Both the position numbers and the translations under genes were made by a program. A stretch of 64,000 nt of DNA from Leptospira bourretii (GTDB taxonomy: Bacteria; Spirochaetota; Leptospiria; Leptospirales; Leptospiraceae): assembly GCF_004770145.1 (NCBI RefSeq), contig NZ_RQFW01000010.1, positions 192,001-256,000 on the forward strand, written 5' to 3'. Under the pieces are notes generated by a model. The model saw only the letters and a list, made by a program, of their open reading frames with translations. It was not told the DNA's origin and made no database searches. Numbering within the stretch: position 1 is the first letter of the stretch; each line of letters opens with the position of its first letter. Positions 28,747-39,066 of this stretch are shown here, piece after piece.

Positions 28747-29813
28747 ATCCTCAGAAAAAATTATACGATTGGTACCAAGTCCATAAAAGGGACTTACCCT
28801 TTCGAAAGAAAAAACAAGCATACCCTATTTGGATTTCTGAAGTGATGCTTCAGCAAACTCGTGTTAATGCGATGTTGCCTTTGTACGATTCTTTTATCAA
28901 ACGTTTCCCAAATCCAGAATCATTGGCTTCTGCGGAAGAAGAGGAGGTATTGGCTTTTTGGAAAGGACTTGGTTACTATAGTCGGGCCCGGAATTTGAGA
29001 AAGGCGGCAATCTTTCTTGTTCAAAATTACAATGGGTCTTTTCCAAAAGATCTGAACTCTGTTTTGAAACTCCCAGGAATTGGAAATTATACAGCAAGGG
29101 CCATACTTTCGATAGCCTACGATTTACCTTTAGCCGTGTTAGATGGAAATGTGAAACGAGTTTTGTCCCGTTACTACGGATATACTGAAAATATTTTAGG
29201 GCCTAAAGCCGATCGTGACTTACAAGAGAAAGCGGATCTCTTTTTAAATTCAGAACATCCGGGTGACCACAACCAAGCTTTAATGGAATTAGGTGCTACC
29301 CTATGTTTGCCGGAATCACCTAAATGTTTGTTATGCCCACTCAGTGAATTTTGTTTTGCAAGAATCCACCAAAAAACTGCAGAAATCCCACTTAGAAAAA
29401 AAGAGAAAAAACAAATCCAACTTTTTTCAGAGATTTTTGTTCTTTCGAACCAAAAACAAATCTTACTCGTTCGTGAACCCAAAACGCGGTTTTTAAAAGA
29501 AATGTTCCATCTTCCTTATGGAATGGTCGGTGATATTCCTGAAGAAGCCTATGCCCCAAGTCCTTTTTTTCTTGCTCTGAAAGAAATCGTAAAAGACCCA
29601 AAGACAATCGGTACATTCAAACATACCATCACCCACCATAAGTTGGATTTTTCCGTTTTGACCTATCCATTGCCAGTGAGGGGAGAAATCGAAAAATTGA
29701 CAAAGAAATTCGGTGTAGAAAGTAAGTGGGTCACTCTTTCCAGTCTGGATACTGAATTTCCCTCCTCACTCGCTTCGAAAGTAAAAAAGTTTTTGCTTTA
29801 CTTAGAATCATAA
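28743..29813 (+). CDS. mutY: A/G-specific adenine DNA glycosylase
   Basis: MutY removes adenine mispaired with 8-oxoguanine. The 356-residue protein has the catalytic Glu in WISEVMLQQTRV, the helix-hairpin-helix LPGIGNYTA, the catalytic Asp in LDGNVKRVLSR, and a 4Fe-4S loop with Cys residues in CLPESPKCLLCPLSEFC. A C-terminal NUDIX-like domain for 8-oxoG recognition follows (about 230-350). Translation starts at a TTG that overlaps the previous gene's stop (TTGA). No other start fits, because the N-terminal residues match the family. Confidence 0.96.
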   Translation: MNPQKKLYDWYQVHKRDLPFRKKKQAYPIWISEVMLQQTRVNAMLPLYDSFIKRFPNPESLASAEEEEVLAFWKGLGYYSRARNLRKAAIFLVQNYNGSFPKDLNSVLKLPGIGNYTARAILSIAYDLPLAVLDGNVKRVLSRYYGYTENILGPKADRDLQEKADLFLNSEHPGDHNQALMELGATLCLPESPKCLLCPLSEFCFARIHQKTAEIPLRKKEKKQIQLFSEIFVLSNQKQILLVREPKTRFLKEMFHLPYGMVGDIPEEAYAPSPFFLALKEIVKDPKTIGTFKHTITHHKLDFSVLTYPLPVRGEIEKLTKKFGVESKWVTLSSLDTEFPSSLASKVKKFLLYLES

Positions 29814-29833
29814 TTCGATACCATTCACGGGCT

Positions 29834-32566
29834 ATGCTCGAGATCATTGTTTGGATCGAACATGTAATCGCAAATATCCCTTTGCCAATTCTTGAGGTTT
29901 GGGGGCGGTTTTCTTTTTTATTAGGTTCTATTCTTTCGATCTTTGCATTTGCAGGTTTTACTTTCCGGAATGGAAAAAACTTTCGAATCTCTCGAGAAGT
30001 TTGGAATTGGAATCTGACAAGTTTTTATTGGTTTGTCATTACCTTTGTATCCATCTTCCTCACTGGTTATTTGGGAAGTTCTATCGTTTTAATCCCTGGG
30101 GCCCAAACACTAGAAAGTCTCAAGGATCTTTCGGTTTTCCTTTGTTTGAATTTTTTTGGTTATCCGGCTCTTCTTGCCGTTCCATTTGCCTATGGACTCT
30201 CTGACTTAATTGAAGGAGTGCCACCAGAATTTTTATGGGACTGGTTGCCTGGATATTTTATCAATCCTACACTCTTTTGGTTGTCCTATCAGATGATAGG
30301 AAAGTCACCTGATTTTCGTAAGGTGAGAGTTTGGTTTTATTATTTTTTCTTTGTTCTTCTTTTTTTATTTCTCGAACCATTTTTATGGGGATACTTATGT
30401 TCGGAACAATTTGGTTCTGAAATTTCCTATCACACTGTTAGTTCAGCTCTTTTGTTTACCACTGGGATCACTTGGATTTTGGCTCCTTTCGTGATGTTCG
30501 TTAGTTTTCCACTCGTCAGAAGGTTGGGTTTTTTTTGGGCTGAAGTTCCGGGGCAAGTCAAAGAAGTCACTTTGTCCGATCCACCTTGGATTTGGATTTC
30601 TGGACCTAATGGACAAAAAAAAACCGACAAAGAATCTGATTTAAAAACAGGAATTTCCTTACAATTATTTATTGTGACACCTTTTGTTTGTTTGGTGCTG
30701 GTTCTAGTTGGAATTACTTCTTATGTTACCTTAAAAAATGCAGAACAAACAGCATTCCAAATGGTTGAGGTCCTTCATCGGCAGTGGTCAAAAAATATCA
30801 ATTTAAGTTTGGATCGTTATTTCTCTGAGATCCCAAACAAATCCGAAAAACACTACGAACAAAGTAAACTTGTGGAAGTGCTCGATGGATCGAAAGTGAA
30901 TCCGCAAGGTAAGGTTTTTTTACTAGATGCCCATTTGAATCCTTTGGCTTCACTTTCCTCTGAAGCCAACAAATCCAGGGTATTAGAAGTTGTAAGAGTC
31001 GAACTCAAAAAATTAGAAAACGAAATTACTGCTTCGGAAAAACGTTTCAGTTTTGCCGTTGTGACCAAAAAGCCACTTTCTCGTGAAAACTGGAATGCTA
31101 TGGTTACGATTTATTCGCACCCACAACTCAAAGAAAAAACATATCTCATCACTTTATTTCCTTATTCATTTTATTTAAGCGGAGTGTTTACGGGGAATAG
31201 TGAATCAGCGATGGTGTTTGCATGGGCAATTTTACTCAGTTTAATTTTGGCAGCGGTCATTTCTGAATTTGTAACAAGACCAGTTCTATCTTTTGCGAAA
31301 GCTTCCAAATCCTTAGCAAAAGGGGATTGGAATTATCCAGTAGGCGAAAGTATGATTGCTGAGCTTAAAGATCTTTCTGAGGCTTTTCGGTTTATGTCTT
31401 CGGAGCTCAGACAAAGTTTTGAACGAGTGGAAGAAAGCCAAAGATTGGTGATGGAAACCAATTCCAATTTGGAAGAAAAAATTGTCCTAAGAACAGAAGC
31501 TCTTATCGAAAGTAATCGCAGTTTAGTCGAGATGATCGAAACAAAAGAAAAAATCTTAATCGATTTACATAAAACGCAAACACAACTTTTGCAGAGTGAA
31601 AAATTGGCAGCGCTCGGGCAATTTGCCGCAGGGATCACTCATGAACTTAACACTCCTCTCGGTGCGATCACCTCCAGTGTCCACTCAATGTCAGAAATTT
31701 TAAAAAATGATATAACAAGTTTACCTGATTTTTTGGAATCTTTGGATGCCACAGAAAAAGAGGATTTTCATTTTTTTCTGAATCTCGGTGTATCGTTTGG
31801 ATCTCGTCATGCGGGACTACTCAATCGTACGGAAAAAAAAGAAAGAATCGGAATATTAAATTCTCATCAAATAGAAAATCCAGAAGAAGTGATGGAAGAT
31901 CTTACTTCATTGGGAATCCTCCAACTGGACGAACCAATCTTAAAAGTTCTAAAAAGACCAAAGTCAGGAATCATTTTACAAAATGTTTTGATTTTAGGAA
32001 GTTTGTATCGATTGGCTTACGTAATTCAGACCGCCACTGAAAAAGCTTCCCATGTAGTGAATGCACTCAAACATTATCTTTATACAGATCGATTAGAAAC
32101 AGAAACAAATTTTCAGAATGTTCATATTCCAACTGAATTAGATTCAATCCTCACTTTATACCAAACAAAGATTAAAAATGATGTAGAAGTTACAAAATTA
32201 TATAAAACAACTGATTATTGTTTGGCGGAAAGAGACAAACTCAATCAAGTATGGATCAATATCATTAACAATGCATTACAAGCAATGGAATACCGTGGAA
32301 AACTAACCATCTCTGTTTTTTCGAATGAGGATATGGTCATCACTTCCATTCAAGATACAGGAAAAGGGATCGTCCCAGAGATTCGTGATAAGATTTTTTT
32401 ACCTTTTTTTACTACAAAAAAACATGGCGAAGGGATTGGGCTTGGGCTTGACATTTGTAAACAAATCGTAGAAAAAATGAAAGGTACAATTGAATTTTCG
32501 TCAGATGATCAAGGGACTGAGTTTAGGGTGTACTTACCAAAGGTAATCGAAGGGGAAAGAGATTGA
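29834..32566 (+). CDS. Membrane sensor histidine kinase with enlarged dimerisation domain
   Basis: The 910-residue protein has about seven N-terminal membrane helices (1-235), a further helix ([20 protein letters not shown]), an extracytoplasmic region of about 130 residues, another helix ([17 protein letters not shown]), a HAMP-like segment ([19 protein letters not shown]), a coiled coil, and a HisKA region with His603 in [13 protein letters not shown]. The ATPase domain has the N-box [18 protein letters not shown] and [11 protein letters not shown]. Between His603 and the second dimerisation helix lie about 135 residues instead of about 40. A stand-alone receiver gene overlaps its stop, so they form a two-component pair. 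The signal is unknown. Confidence 0.92.
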   Translation: MLEIIVWIEHVIANIPLPILEVWGRFSFLLGSILSIFAFAGFTFRNGKNFRISREVWNWNLTSFYWFVITFVSIFLTGYLGSSIVLIPGAQTLESLKDLSVFLCLNFFGYPALLAVPFAYGLSDLIEGVPPEFLWDWLPGYFINPTLFWLSYQMIGKSPDFRKVRVWFYYFFFVLLFLFLEPFLWGYLCSEQFGSEISYHTVSSALLFTTGITWILAPFVMFVSFPLVRRLGFFWAEVPGQVKEVTLSDPPWIWISGPNGQKKTDKESDLKTGISLQLFIVTPFVCLVLVLVGITSYVTLKNAEQTAFQMVEVLHRQWSKNINLSLDRYFSEIPNKSEKHYEQSKLVEVLDGSKVNPQGKVFLLDAHLNPLASLSSEANKSRVLEVVRVELKKLENEITASEKRFSFAVVTKKPLSRENWNAMVTIYSHPQLKEKTYLITLFPYSFYLSGVFTGNSESAMVFAWAILLSLILAAVISEFVTRPVLSFAKASKSLAKGDWNYPVGESMIAELKDLSEAFRFMSSELRQSFERVEESQRLVMETNSNLEEKIVLRTEALIESNRSLVEMIETKEKILIDLHKTQTQLLQSEKLAALGQFAAGITHELNTPLGAITSSVHSMSEILKNDITSLPDFLESLDATEKEDFHFFLNLGVSFGSRHAGLLNRTEKKERIGILNSHQIENPEEVMEDLTSLGILQLDEPILKVLKRPKSGIILQNVLILGSLYRLAYVIQTATEKASHVVNALKHYLYTDRLETETNFQNVHIPTELDSILTLYQTKIKNDVEVTKLYKTTDYCLAERDKLNQVWINIINNALQAMEYRGKLTISVFSNEDMVITSIQDTGKGIVPEIRDKIFLPFFTTKKHGEGIGLGLDICKQIVEKMKGTIEFSSDDQGTEFRVYLPKVIEGERD

Positions 32567-32979
32567 ATATTACGCAGCTACAAACTGAAAAAAACGCAAT
32601 CCTATGCGTAGATGATGAGCCGATCCTTCTTCTTTCCCTCGTACAAGAACTAAAACGGGAAATCGGTGGTGGTTATACGTACGAAACAGCCCAAAATCCA
32701 GAAGAGGCCATGGAAGTGATCGATGACCTTTGCAGTTCTGGAGTGGAAGTCATTCTCATCCTTTCCGATTGGTTGATGCCTGGAATGCGTGGAGACGAAT
32801 TTCTCATCCAGGTCCACCAAAAATACCCACATATCAAATCCATTCTGATTTCAGGCCATGCGGATCGTGATGCCATCAACCGTGTGAAAGAAGAAGCAAA
32901 AACCTACGCCATTTTCTCCAAACCTTGGAATACTAGAGAATTGCTAGATGCAGTTCGTTTCTGTTGCAATTTGACCTAA
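32563..32979 (+). CDS. Stand-alone response regulator receiver protein
   Basis: The 138-residue protein is a single receiver domain without an output domain. It has the acidic pair in LCVDDEP, the phospho-acceptor Asp in [12 protein letters not shown], the conserved Ser in ILISGHAD and Lys in IFSKPWNT. Translation starts at a TTG overlapping the kinase stop (TTGA), so it is the likely partner of that kinase. Receivers of this kind often relay phosphate or bind a target protein. The [10 protein letters not shown] ending resembles receivers linked to HD-GYP or kinase phosphorelays. Confidence 0.92.
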   Translation: MNITQLQTEKNAILCVDDEPILLLSLVQELKREIGGGYTYETAQNPEEAMEVIDDLCSSGVEVILILSDWLMPGMRGDEFLIQVHQKYPHIKSILISGHADRDAINRVKEEAKTYAIFSKPWNTRELLDAVRFCCNLT

Positions 32980-33000
32980 GTCCATTTTTCTGGACGTAAG

Positions 33001-33276
33001 GTGCGTACCATCTACATCCGCAAACTCCGATTTGAAGAAGCTCGTATCAAGTTAGAACGAGAGCTCCATGATGCCTTTATGGATGGGGAGACCTATGTGG
33101 AAATCCTTCATGGGATTGGAGAGGGAATTCTTCGGCGAATGGCGATTGACTACGTAGAGTCTTGCGGTTTTCTGAAACTAGTGGAGACCGATCCGATGTT
33201 TCGGTCAAACCCGGGTGCAACGATTGTGGAAATTCTTGCCCCCTCCAAAGAATACATCAACCGATTGAAATCATGA
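33001..33276 (+). CDS. Smr-domain protein
   Basis: This 91-residue protein is almost entirely one Smr domain, the DNA/RNA-nicking module found at the C terminus of MutS2. It has EARIKLERELHDAFMDGE, then the core EILHGIGEGILRRMAIDYV (matching HGxGxGxLR), and the ending PGATIVEIL. The usual N-terminal LDLHG motif is replaced by IYIRKLR, so that His/Asp pair is absent. It starts at a GTG. The stop overlaps the cimA ATG (ATGA). Its role with cimA is unclear; it may simply be transcribed with it. Confidence 0.85.
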   Translation: MRTIYIRKLRFEEARIKLERELHDAFMDGETYVEILHGIGEGILRRMAIDYVESCGFLKLVETDPMFRSNPGATIVEILAPSKEYINRLKS

Positions 33277-34808
33277 CCGAACCAAACTCTAGTATAGAAA
33301 TCCTCGACGTAACACTGCGAGATGGGGAACAAACCAACGGTGTTTCATTTTCTTGGCAACAAAAGCTAAATATCACAAAACATCTGTTAATGGATCTAAA
33401 AACAAACCGAGTGGAAATCGCCAGCGCTCGTGTTTCTCCAGGTGAATTCGAAGCTGTCAAAAAAATTGTGGAATGGGCCAAGTCTGAAGGCCTACACGAT
33501 CGAATTGAAATTTTAGGATTTGTTGATTATGACAAAACTGTCGAATGGATGAAAGGTACTGGGGTTCGGGTTCTTAATCTTCTCACAAAGGGATCGCTCA
33601 ATCACCTAACAAATCAACTTCGAAAGACCCCAAGAGAACATTTTTTAGACATCCAGAAAACTGTGGAATATGCCGCTGCTTCTGGAATCGCGGTAAACGT
33701 TTATTTAGAAGACTGGTCCAATGGATACACCCATTCCAGGGATTATGTATTAGAATACTTGAACGTTGTATCCAAGTTTCCGATTCAAAAATTTTATTTG
33801 GCTGATACTCTTGGTGTTTTGTCTCCCTTTGAAGTTCGGACAGCCATTGCCGATCTTGTAAAAGAGTTCCCAAAACTCTGGTTTGAATTCCACGGACATA
33901 ATGATTATGATTTAGCAGTTGCTAACTGTTTAGAAGCAGTGAGTGCCGGTGTTCGTGGGCTCCATGTGGCTGTGAATGGACTTGGCGAACGTGCCGGAAA
34001 TTCTCCTTTAGAAGCTGTTGTCACAGCAATCCATGACAAAACAAAATTTAAAACTTCCATAGTGGAAAAAGAAATCACCAATGCTTCAAGGCTTGTGGCG
34101 GTTTTTTCGGGTAAACGTATTTCGGATAACCGACCCATCGTTGGTGAGGATGTATTCACACAAACCGCTGGAGTTCATGCCGATGGGGATAAAAAAGGAA
34201 ATTTGTATGCCAATCCCATTTTGCCAGAAAGGTTTGGACGATCTAGAGTTTACGCATTAGGGAAGTTAGCTGGTAAAGCCAGCATTACTGAAAATTTAAA
34301 ACAGTTGGGTATGGTTCTTTCCCCCGAAATTGAAAAAAAAGTTTTGGAACGAGTGATTGAACTTGGTGACCAAAATAAAACCGTCACCAAGGAAGACCTT
34401 CCTTATATCATCTCCGATATCACTGGTGAAAATTTGGAAGCAAGTTTTCGCATTGAGACTTGCACCGTGACAAGTGGGATCGGGGTCAAACCAAAAGCCG
34501 AAGTCAAGGTGAATTTCCAAGGAAAGGATTACGCGGCAAAGGGAGAAGGGGACGGCGGTTACGATGCGTTTATGAATGCCCTTGGTAAAATTTTAAAAGA
34601 ATTAAAAATCCAAATCCCAAAACTCTATGACTATGAAGTTCGGATTCCTCCCGGAGGAAATACCAATGCATTAGTTGAAACTGTCATCACTTGGAAAGTG
34701 GAAGGTGAAACTCATCCCATACGCACCATTGGCATTGACTCTGACCAACAAGTGGCCGCTGTGAAGGCCACAGAACGATTGTTACATATTTTACTCGGAA
34801 ACGTATGA
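33273..34808 (+). CDS. cimA: (R)-citramalate synthase
   Basis: CimA condenses pyruvate and acetyl-CoA to citramalate, the first step of threonine-independent isoleucine synthesis, a route known in Leptospira. The ATG at 33273 gives 511 residues. A longer frame back to 33162 lies within the Smr gene and is rejected. The catalytic TIM barrel begins EILDVTLRDGEQT and contains EFHGHNDYDLAVAN and NGLGERAGNSPLE. The middle has TQTAGVHADGDKKGNLYANP. The C-terminal LeuA-type regulatory domain (about 390-510), where isoleucine would bind, includes EGDGGYDAFMNAL. The sequence agrees closely with the L. interrogans enzyme as I remember it. It overlaps pth at its 3' end. Confidence 0.96.
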   Translation: MTEPNSSIEILDVTLRDGEQTNGVSFSWQQKLNITKHLLMDLKTNRVEIASARVSPGEFEAVKKIVEWAKSEGLHDRIEILGFVDYDKTVEWMKGTGVRVLNLLTKGSLNHLTNQLRKTPREHFLDIQKTVEYAAASGIAVNVYLEDWSNGYTHSRDYVLEYLNVVSKFPIQKFYLADTLGVLSPFEVRTAIADLVKEFPKLWFEFHGHNDYDLAVANCLEAVSAGVRGLHVAVNGLGERAGNSPLEAVVTAIHDKTKFKTSIVEKEITNASRLVAVFSGKRISDNRPIVGEDVFTQTAGVHADGDKKGNLYANPILPERFGRSRVYALGKLAGKASITENLKQLGMVLSPEIEKKVLERVIELGDQNKTVTKEDLPYIISDITGENLEASFRIETCTVTSGIGVKPKAEVKVNFQGKDYAAKGEGDGGYDAFMNALGKILKELKIQIPKLYDYEVRIPPGGNTNALVETVITWKVEGETHPIRTIGIDSDQQVAAVKATERLLHILLGNV

Positions 34809-35371
34809 TTCATTTTCTCATTGTGGGCCTTGGGAATCCAGGGGATAAATATAAAAACACTCGCCATAACATTGGTTTTATGATCATGGATGCTCTTGCA
34901 AGTAGTTTCGGTGTGTCTTTCAAAGATTCTAAAAAATATATGGAATCAACTCATACTCTGGACGGAGACAAAGTCCATCTTTTGAAACCTTTAGAGTTTA
35001 TGAATCTTTCTGGAAAAGCCACCCAAACTCTTGCCAATTTGTATAAAATTCCTCCCTCCCAAATTTTAGTCGTTCAGGATGAAGTGGACCTACCTTTTGG
35101 TAAGATAAAAAATAAAATTGGCGGCGGAACGGCTGGCCACAACGGACTAAAAGATATCGTGGCAAAACTAGGTTCGCAAGAATTCCACCGGTTGCGGTTT
35201 GGAGTTGGTAAACCCGAAAAAGGTGGAATGGAAGTAGCTGATTTTGTTTTACAAAATTTTAATGTAGAGGAAAGAAACAATTTGGATGCTCTCATCAAAG
35301 AATCAGTTACTAAAATTGAAGATTGGGTCAAAACCAATCGCAATTTAATCCGAAAAGAAAATGGAGGTTAG
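34805..35371 (+). CDS. pth: Peptidyl-tRNA hydrolase
   Basis: Pth recycles peptidyl-tRNA released from stalled ribosomes. The 188-residue length is standard. Motifs are complete: GLGNPGDKYKNTRHNIGF with the catalytic His, PLEFMNLSGKA with the substrate-binding Asn, VVQDEVDLPFGKIKNKIGGGTAGHNGLKDI, and FHRLRFGVGKP. The ATG overlaps the cimA stop (ATGA). A GGAGG-rich stretch near its end precedes the next gene. Confidence 0.97.
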   Translation: MIHFLIVGLGNPGDKYKNTRHNIGFMIMDALASSFGVSFKDSKKYMESTHTLDGDKVHLLKPLEFMNLSGKATQTLANLYKIPPSQILVVQDEVDLPFGKIKNKIGGGTAGHNGLKDIVAKLGSQEFHRLRFGVGKPEKGGMEVADFVLQNFNVEERNNLDALIKESVTKIEDWVKTNRNLIRKENGG

Positions 35372-35399
35372 GTGGATCACTCTTAACAAAACAAGGTGA

Positions 35400-36005
35400 A
35401 TGTACCATAGATCACATTTTATGACAAAAGACAAAGAAACTTCTATCAACCTTCGTAGTCTTATCTTTCAAACCATTCTATCGATTGTAATTGTGTTGGC
35501 GATTGTATTTGGACTTGCTTTTTTCTTTCGAAAGGAACTTCTCGGATTTAGCGAACACTTTGTTCGTATCTTTGGGTATTTAGGCCTTTTTGTAGGAATG
35601 ATTCTTTCTGATAGTTTGCCTGCTTTTGTTCCTCCCGATGCTTTTCTAATGCTTGCCATCACGGGAGAAATGGATCCTTTAAAAACCATTCTCTCTATGT
35701 CTTTTGGGAGTATCCTTGGGGGATCCTTAGCATACTTTGTTGGATTGTATCTTATTCCTAAGTTTCATTTGGGTCGGCAGATGGTTTTACATTACGAAGA
35801 CAAACTCCTTCCTTATCTTCGTAAATATGGATTTGGTGCCGTGGTTTTAAGTGCCCTCACTCCCATCCCTTATTCTTGGATGGCTTATACGGTGGGTACA
35901 TTTAAGATGCGTTATTCGCTATTTTTACTCGGCTCTCTTTTTCGATTTGTTAGGGTCACTGTTTACTTTTATGCCATGTATCTTGGATGGATCACGGGAG
36001 GATAG
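35400..36005 (+). CDS. VTT-domain (DedA/YdjX-like) membrane protein
   Basis: The protein is up to 201 residues with about five hydrophobic segments. The core carries DSLPAFVPPDAFLML and, further on, FGSILGGSLAYFVGLYLIPKF. The segment TPIPYSWMAYTVGTFKM matches the re-entrant, Pro-containing loop of VTT/DedA-like proteins, which act in membrane lipid or polyprenyl-phosphate translocation. The start is uncertain: ATG 35400 has AAGGTG only one base upstream, while ATG 35421 (MTKDKE) has none at a good distance. The stop is directly followed by the ATG of the small Cys-rich protein. Confidence 0.8.
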   Translation: MYHRSHFMTKDKETSINLRSLIFQTILSIVIVLAIVFGLAFFFRKELLGFSEHFVRIFGYLGLFVGMILSDSLPAFVPPDAFLMLAITGEMDPLKTILSMSFGSILGGSLAYFVGLYLIPKFHLGRQMVLHYEDKLLPYLRKYGFGAVVLSALTPIPYSWMAYTVGTFKMRYSLFLLGSLFRFVRVTVYFYAMYLGWITGG

Positions 36006-36227
36006 ATGTCGGACGAACGTTTGTTCCCAAAAACAGTGGATGAAGTCATTTTAGAAAAGACAAGGTTTTTCTTTTTGCCAGACAGAACTGCTGCCTTTGT
36101 TAAAAATTTGGTAGAAGGGAAAGTTTCAGAAAGGTCTCTCATCTGTTGTAATTCCGGATGTGATGTTTGTAATGAGACCATATACAATTGTTATATGGCA
36201 GTCAAAAAAGAATTGGAAAATACTTAA
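36006..36227 (+). CDS. Small Cys-rich protein of unknown function
   Basis: The 73-residue ORF begins at the base after the DedA-like stop and ends 2 bp before the likely start of rarA, so it fills the gap exactly. Its second half has five Cys residues: Cys47, Cys48, Cys52, Cys55 and Cys62 (CCNSGCDVCN, then NC). This spacing could hold zinc or an iron-sulfur cluster. The N-terminal part (LFPKTVDEVILEKTRFFFLPDRTAAF) looks like a folded helix-strand unit with no signal peptide. I do not recognise a family. Context and composition favour a real gene. An alternative is that the frame is only a leader to rarA. Confidence 0.6.
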   Translation: MSDERLFPKTVDEVILEKTRFFFLPDRTAAFVKNLVEGKVSERSLICCNSGCDVCNETIYNCYMAVKKELENT

Positions 36228-36228
36228 A

Positions 36229-37488
36229 TTGGATTCTCTTTTTTCTCAAAACAAACAAGTTCCTTTGGCCCATGCTGTTCGACCAAAAAACTGGTCTGAA
36301 TTTGTAGGGCAAACCCAAGTGGTGCAATCACTTAGGGCAATTTCAAAACCCACCTCAATTTTGTTATATGGACCTCCAGGTACGGGAAAAACAACTTTGG
36401 CTCATCTTTTAAGCCAAGGTTGGAGTTTGCAAAAACGTTATTTGAGTTGTGTGACCAGTGGTGTGAAAGAAGTGCGAGAGGTTTTGGATGAAGCCAAACG
36501 TCAGGGAACCATAGTTTTATTTTTAGATGAGATCCACCGTTTTTCTTCCTCCCAACAAGATGCCCTTCTTTCCGCTGTGGAGGAAGGTGAAATTATTTTA
36601 ATAGCAGCAACAACAGAAAATCCAAGTTTTCGGGTCAATAAAGCTCTTCTCTCTCGGATGTTAGTTTACCGACTCACAACTTTGTCAGAAGAAGAAGAAA
36701 ATTCTATTTTTGAAACTTGCCTTACAAAACTAAATCACAAAGGAAAATTTCCTCCGGACTTAAAAAAAGAACTCTTTCGTAGAAGTTCAGGAGATGCGAG
36801 AAAACTCCTTGGGTATCTGGAACGAATTTTAAGTTTTACAGAAGACACGGGAAGTATCGACGAATCTAAGTTAGCTGAAATTTTGGGTGAAAATGTAATT
36901 TTTTATGATAAAAACAGTGAAAGTCATTATGATATCATTTCTGCTTTTATCAAATCCCTTCGTGGGAGTGATCCCGATGCCGCTCTTTTTTATTTGGCAC
37001 TTATGATCGAAGGGGGAGAGGACCCGCTTTTTATCGCAAGAAGGCTTGTGATTTTTGCCAGTGAGGATGTGGGAAACGCCAGTGTTCATGCCCTTCCGCT
37101 TGCAATTGCCACTTGGCAGGCCGTGGAACGAGTTGGGATGCCGGAAGGTCGCATTCCCCTCGGGCAATGTACAACGTTTCTTGCCTCTGCACCTAAGTCT
37201 AATGCTAGTTATTTGGCAATTGATAAAGCCTTACAACTAGTTCGGGAAAGGAAACGAGAGTTTCAAATTCCAAATCACTTACGCAATGCTCCCACAGCCA
37301 CCCATAAGAAGGAAGGGGCGGGGAAAGACTACAAATACCCTCATGATTTCCCTGATCATTTCCTGAAAGAACGTTACTTCCCAACCAATTTTTATCCGGA
37401 GATTCCACAGTTCTATGAACCTACGAACCAGGGAATGGAAAAGAATGTTAGGGAACAATTGAAGCGTCTCTGGGGAGACCGGTATTGA
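36229..37488 (+). CDS. rarA: Replication-associated recombination protein A (AAA+ ATPase)
   Basis: RarA (MgsA) is a clamp-loader-like ATPase acting at stalled replication forks. The preferred TTG start at 36229 gives 419 residues beginning [25 protein letters not shown], which matches the family N terminus. The open frame from 36160 overlaps the Cys-rich gene and adds atypical residues. Walker A is [11 protein letters not shown], Walker B is FLDEIHRFS, sensor 1 is AATTENPSF. The C-terminal tetramerisation region contains [15 protein letters not shown] and the YPHDFP motif typical of RarA. Confidence 0.94.
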   Translation: MDSLFSQNKQVPLAHAVRPKNWSEFVGQTQVVQSLRAISKPTSILLYGPPGTGKTTLAHLLSQGWSLQKRYLSCVTSGVKEVREVLDEAKRQGTIVLFLDEIHRFSSSQQDALLSAVEEGEIILIAATTENPSFRVNKALLSRMLVYRLTTLSEEEENSIFETCLTKLNHKGKFPPDLKKELFRRSSGDARKLLGYLERILSFTEDTGSIDESKLAEILGENVIFYDKNSESHYDIISAFIKSLRGSDPDAALFYLALMIEGGEDPLFIARRLVIFASEDVGNASVHALPLAIATWQAVERVGMPEGRIPLGQCTTFLASAPKSNASYLAIDKALQLVRERKREFQIPNHLRNAPTATHKKEGAGKDYKYPHDFPDHFLKERYFPTNFYPEIPQFYEPTNQGMEKNVREQLKRLWGDRY

Positions 37489-37603
37489 GAATTTATCTCA
37501 AATCGGCCACAAAAATTACAAACGATCGAAATTAACACGAAAACAAAGGGGAAAATCATTCTCATCTTGACAAGCGAACCTAGTCGTGAGAGCATTTTCA
37601 TAC

Positions 37604-37981
37604 ATGGGTTCTGCACCAGATAGTTTTGCGCCAATCCTTCTACAACTTTTGCTCGGAGTCGGTTTCTCCGCTCTGATCCTGACCCTTGCCTTCCTCATCA
37701 ATCCGAAGAAAAAATCAAAACCCCAAGATACCTTTGAATGTGGGGTTACGTATTATGGTGATGCAAGAGGACTTTTTAATATTAAGTTTTATCTTGTGGC
37801 CGTTCTTTTTATTCTCTTCGATATTGAAGCTGTCTTCCTTTATCCTTGGGCAGTGAACTTAATTAGTTTTAAAGAAGCAGGTCTTGGAACTTTCTTCCTC
37901 GTGGAGATGTTTTTCTTTTTACTCATACTTGTTGTGGGTCTATACTATATATGGAAAAAGGGAGCTCTGGAATGGGATTAA
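37604..37981 (+). CDS. nuoA: NADH-quinone oxidoreductase subunit A
   Basis: NuoA is a small membrane subunit of complex I near the quinone site. From ATG 37604 it has 125 residues; a GTG six codons earlier (37586) is possible. It has three membrane helices. The conserved loop reads [38 protein letters not shown], which includes the FECG motif and the acidic FDIE. This is the first gene of the complex I operon. A TTGACA lies at 37567-37572 without a convincing -10 before the start. It overlaps nuoB by 10 bp. Confidence 0.95.
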   Translation: MGSAPDSFAPILLQLLLGVGFSALILTLAFLINPKKKSKPQDTFECGVTYYGDARGLFNIKFYLVAVLFILFDIEAVFLYPWAVNLISFKEAGLGTFFLVEMFFFLLILVVGLYYIWKKGALEWD

Positions 37982-38532
37982 CAGAAACACTATCCAAACC
38001 GGGTGAGATGTTTGGCGATATGTTCCAAGTTGCTACTTTGGACAATGTTGTCCAATGGGGACAAAGTTTTTCTCTATGGCCTTATCCTTTTGCAACTGCT
38101 TGTTGTGGAATCGAATACATGAGTACCTCTTGTGCCGATTATGACATTGCTCGTTTTGGAGCAGAACGTCCGTCTTTTTCTCCACGCCAAGCAGATATGA
38201 TTTTGGTTCTTGGAACCATCACTTATAAAATGGCTCCCGTCTTACGTCAGATATACGACCAATTGGCAGAACCTAAATTTGTAATTTCTGTAGGTGCTTG
38301 TGCCTCTTCTGGTGGTATGTTTCACACCTACGGTGTGTTACAAGGTGTTGACCGAATCCTTCCTGTGGACGTTTATGTTCCTGGTTGCCCTCCGCGTCCA
38401 GAAGCTCTCCTGGATGCCCTAGTCAAACTCCAAAAGAAAGTACAAAACCAAGGATTAGAAGCGAGACGCCAAGAAGTCATGCGAAAAATCCAAGAAATCA
38501 ACGAACGCAACAAACCTCTCGTAGTGGCATGA
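37972..38532 (+). CDS. nuoB: NADH-quinone oxidoreductase subunit B
   Basis: NuoB holds cluster N2, which passes electrons to quinone. From ATG 37972, with GGGAG seven bases upstream, it has 186 residues. The four N2 ligands are present: Cys44 and Cys45 ([10 protein letters not shown]), Cys110 ([10 protein letters not shown]) and Cys139 (VPGCPPRPE). An upstream ATG at 37951 lies inside nuoA and is less likely. The C-terminal tail is helical and basic. Its stop overlaps the nuoC ATG (ATGA). Confidence 0.97.
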   Translation: MGLTETLSKPGEMFGDMFQVATLDNVVQWGQSFSLWPYPFATACCGIEYMSTSCADYDIARFGAERPSFSPRQADMILVLGTITYKMAPVLRQIYDQLAEPKFVISVGACASSGGMFHTYGVLQGVDRILPVDVYVPGCPPRPEALLDALVKLQKKVQNQGLEARRQEVMRKIQEINERNKPLVVA

Positions 38533-39050
38533 AAGAAACAATTACCGAATACTTAAACTCGCGGTTTCCTGAAGTTTTACTCCCGCAAAGGGACATAAAC
38601 ACCAATTTACTTTATTTTACGATCAAAAAGGAATCCCTTCCCACCGTTGTACAGGCGCTAAAGGATCATCCGGAATTTGCATTCACTTATTTGAATGATC
38701 TTACCTCCGTCGACTGGCTGGGAAAAAGGGAACCAAGGTTCGAAGTGGTTTACTTACTTCGTTCGCCTAAAAACAAACATTTCCGTTTGCAACTCCGAGT
38801 TCCCGTGGGAGAAGGGGAAGAGGTTCCAAGCCTTGTCGGTATTTTTCCTGCAGCCAATTGGCCTGAGAGAGAAGTGTATGACCTGATGGGAATTCCCTTT
38901 TCGAACCATCCTCAAATGGAAAGGCTCATTATGCCTGATAACTTTATTGGACATCCACTTCGTAAAGATTATCCGTTAGAGGGACCAGGCCAAGATTATC
39001 TCATTGAAGATTTACTCACCATTCATGTGAACGAGGATATTGCCAGTTAG
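38529..39050 (+). CDS. nuoC: NADH-quinone oxidoreductase subunit C (30 kDa)
   Basis: NuoC is a hydrophilic subunit of the connecting arm of complex I. From the ATG overlapping the nuoB stop it has 173 residues. A longer frame from 38385 is the shifted frame of nuoB and is rejected. Family landmarks are [20 protein letters not shown], then [45 protein letters not shown]. It is separate from nuoD, not fused as in E. coli. Confidence 0.96.
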   Translation: MKETITEYLNSRFPEVLLPQRDINTNLLYFTIKKESLPTVVQALKDHPEFAFTYLNDLTSVDWLGKREPRFEVVYLLRSPKNKHFRLQLRVPVGEGEEVPSLVGIFPAANWPEREVYDLMGIPFSNHPQMERLIMPDNFIGHPLRKDYPLEGPGQDYLIEDLLTIHVNEDIAS

Positions 39051-39066
39051 GCGGTAGGAAATCATT

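Noticed and set aside
37567..37600. TTGACA at 37567-37572 as the nuo promoter
   Set aside because: The -35 is perfect, but no acceptable -10 lies at 16-18 bp, and the transcript would start almost at the start codon.
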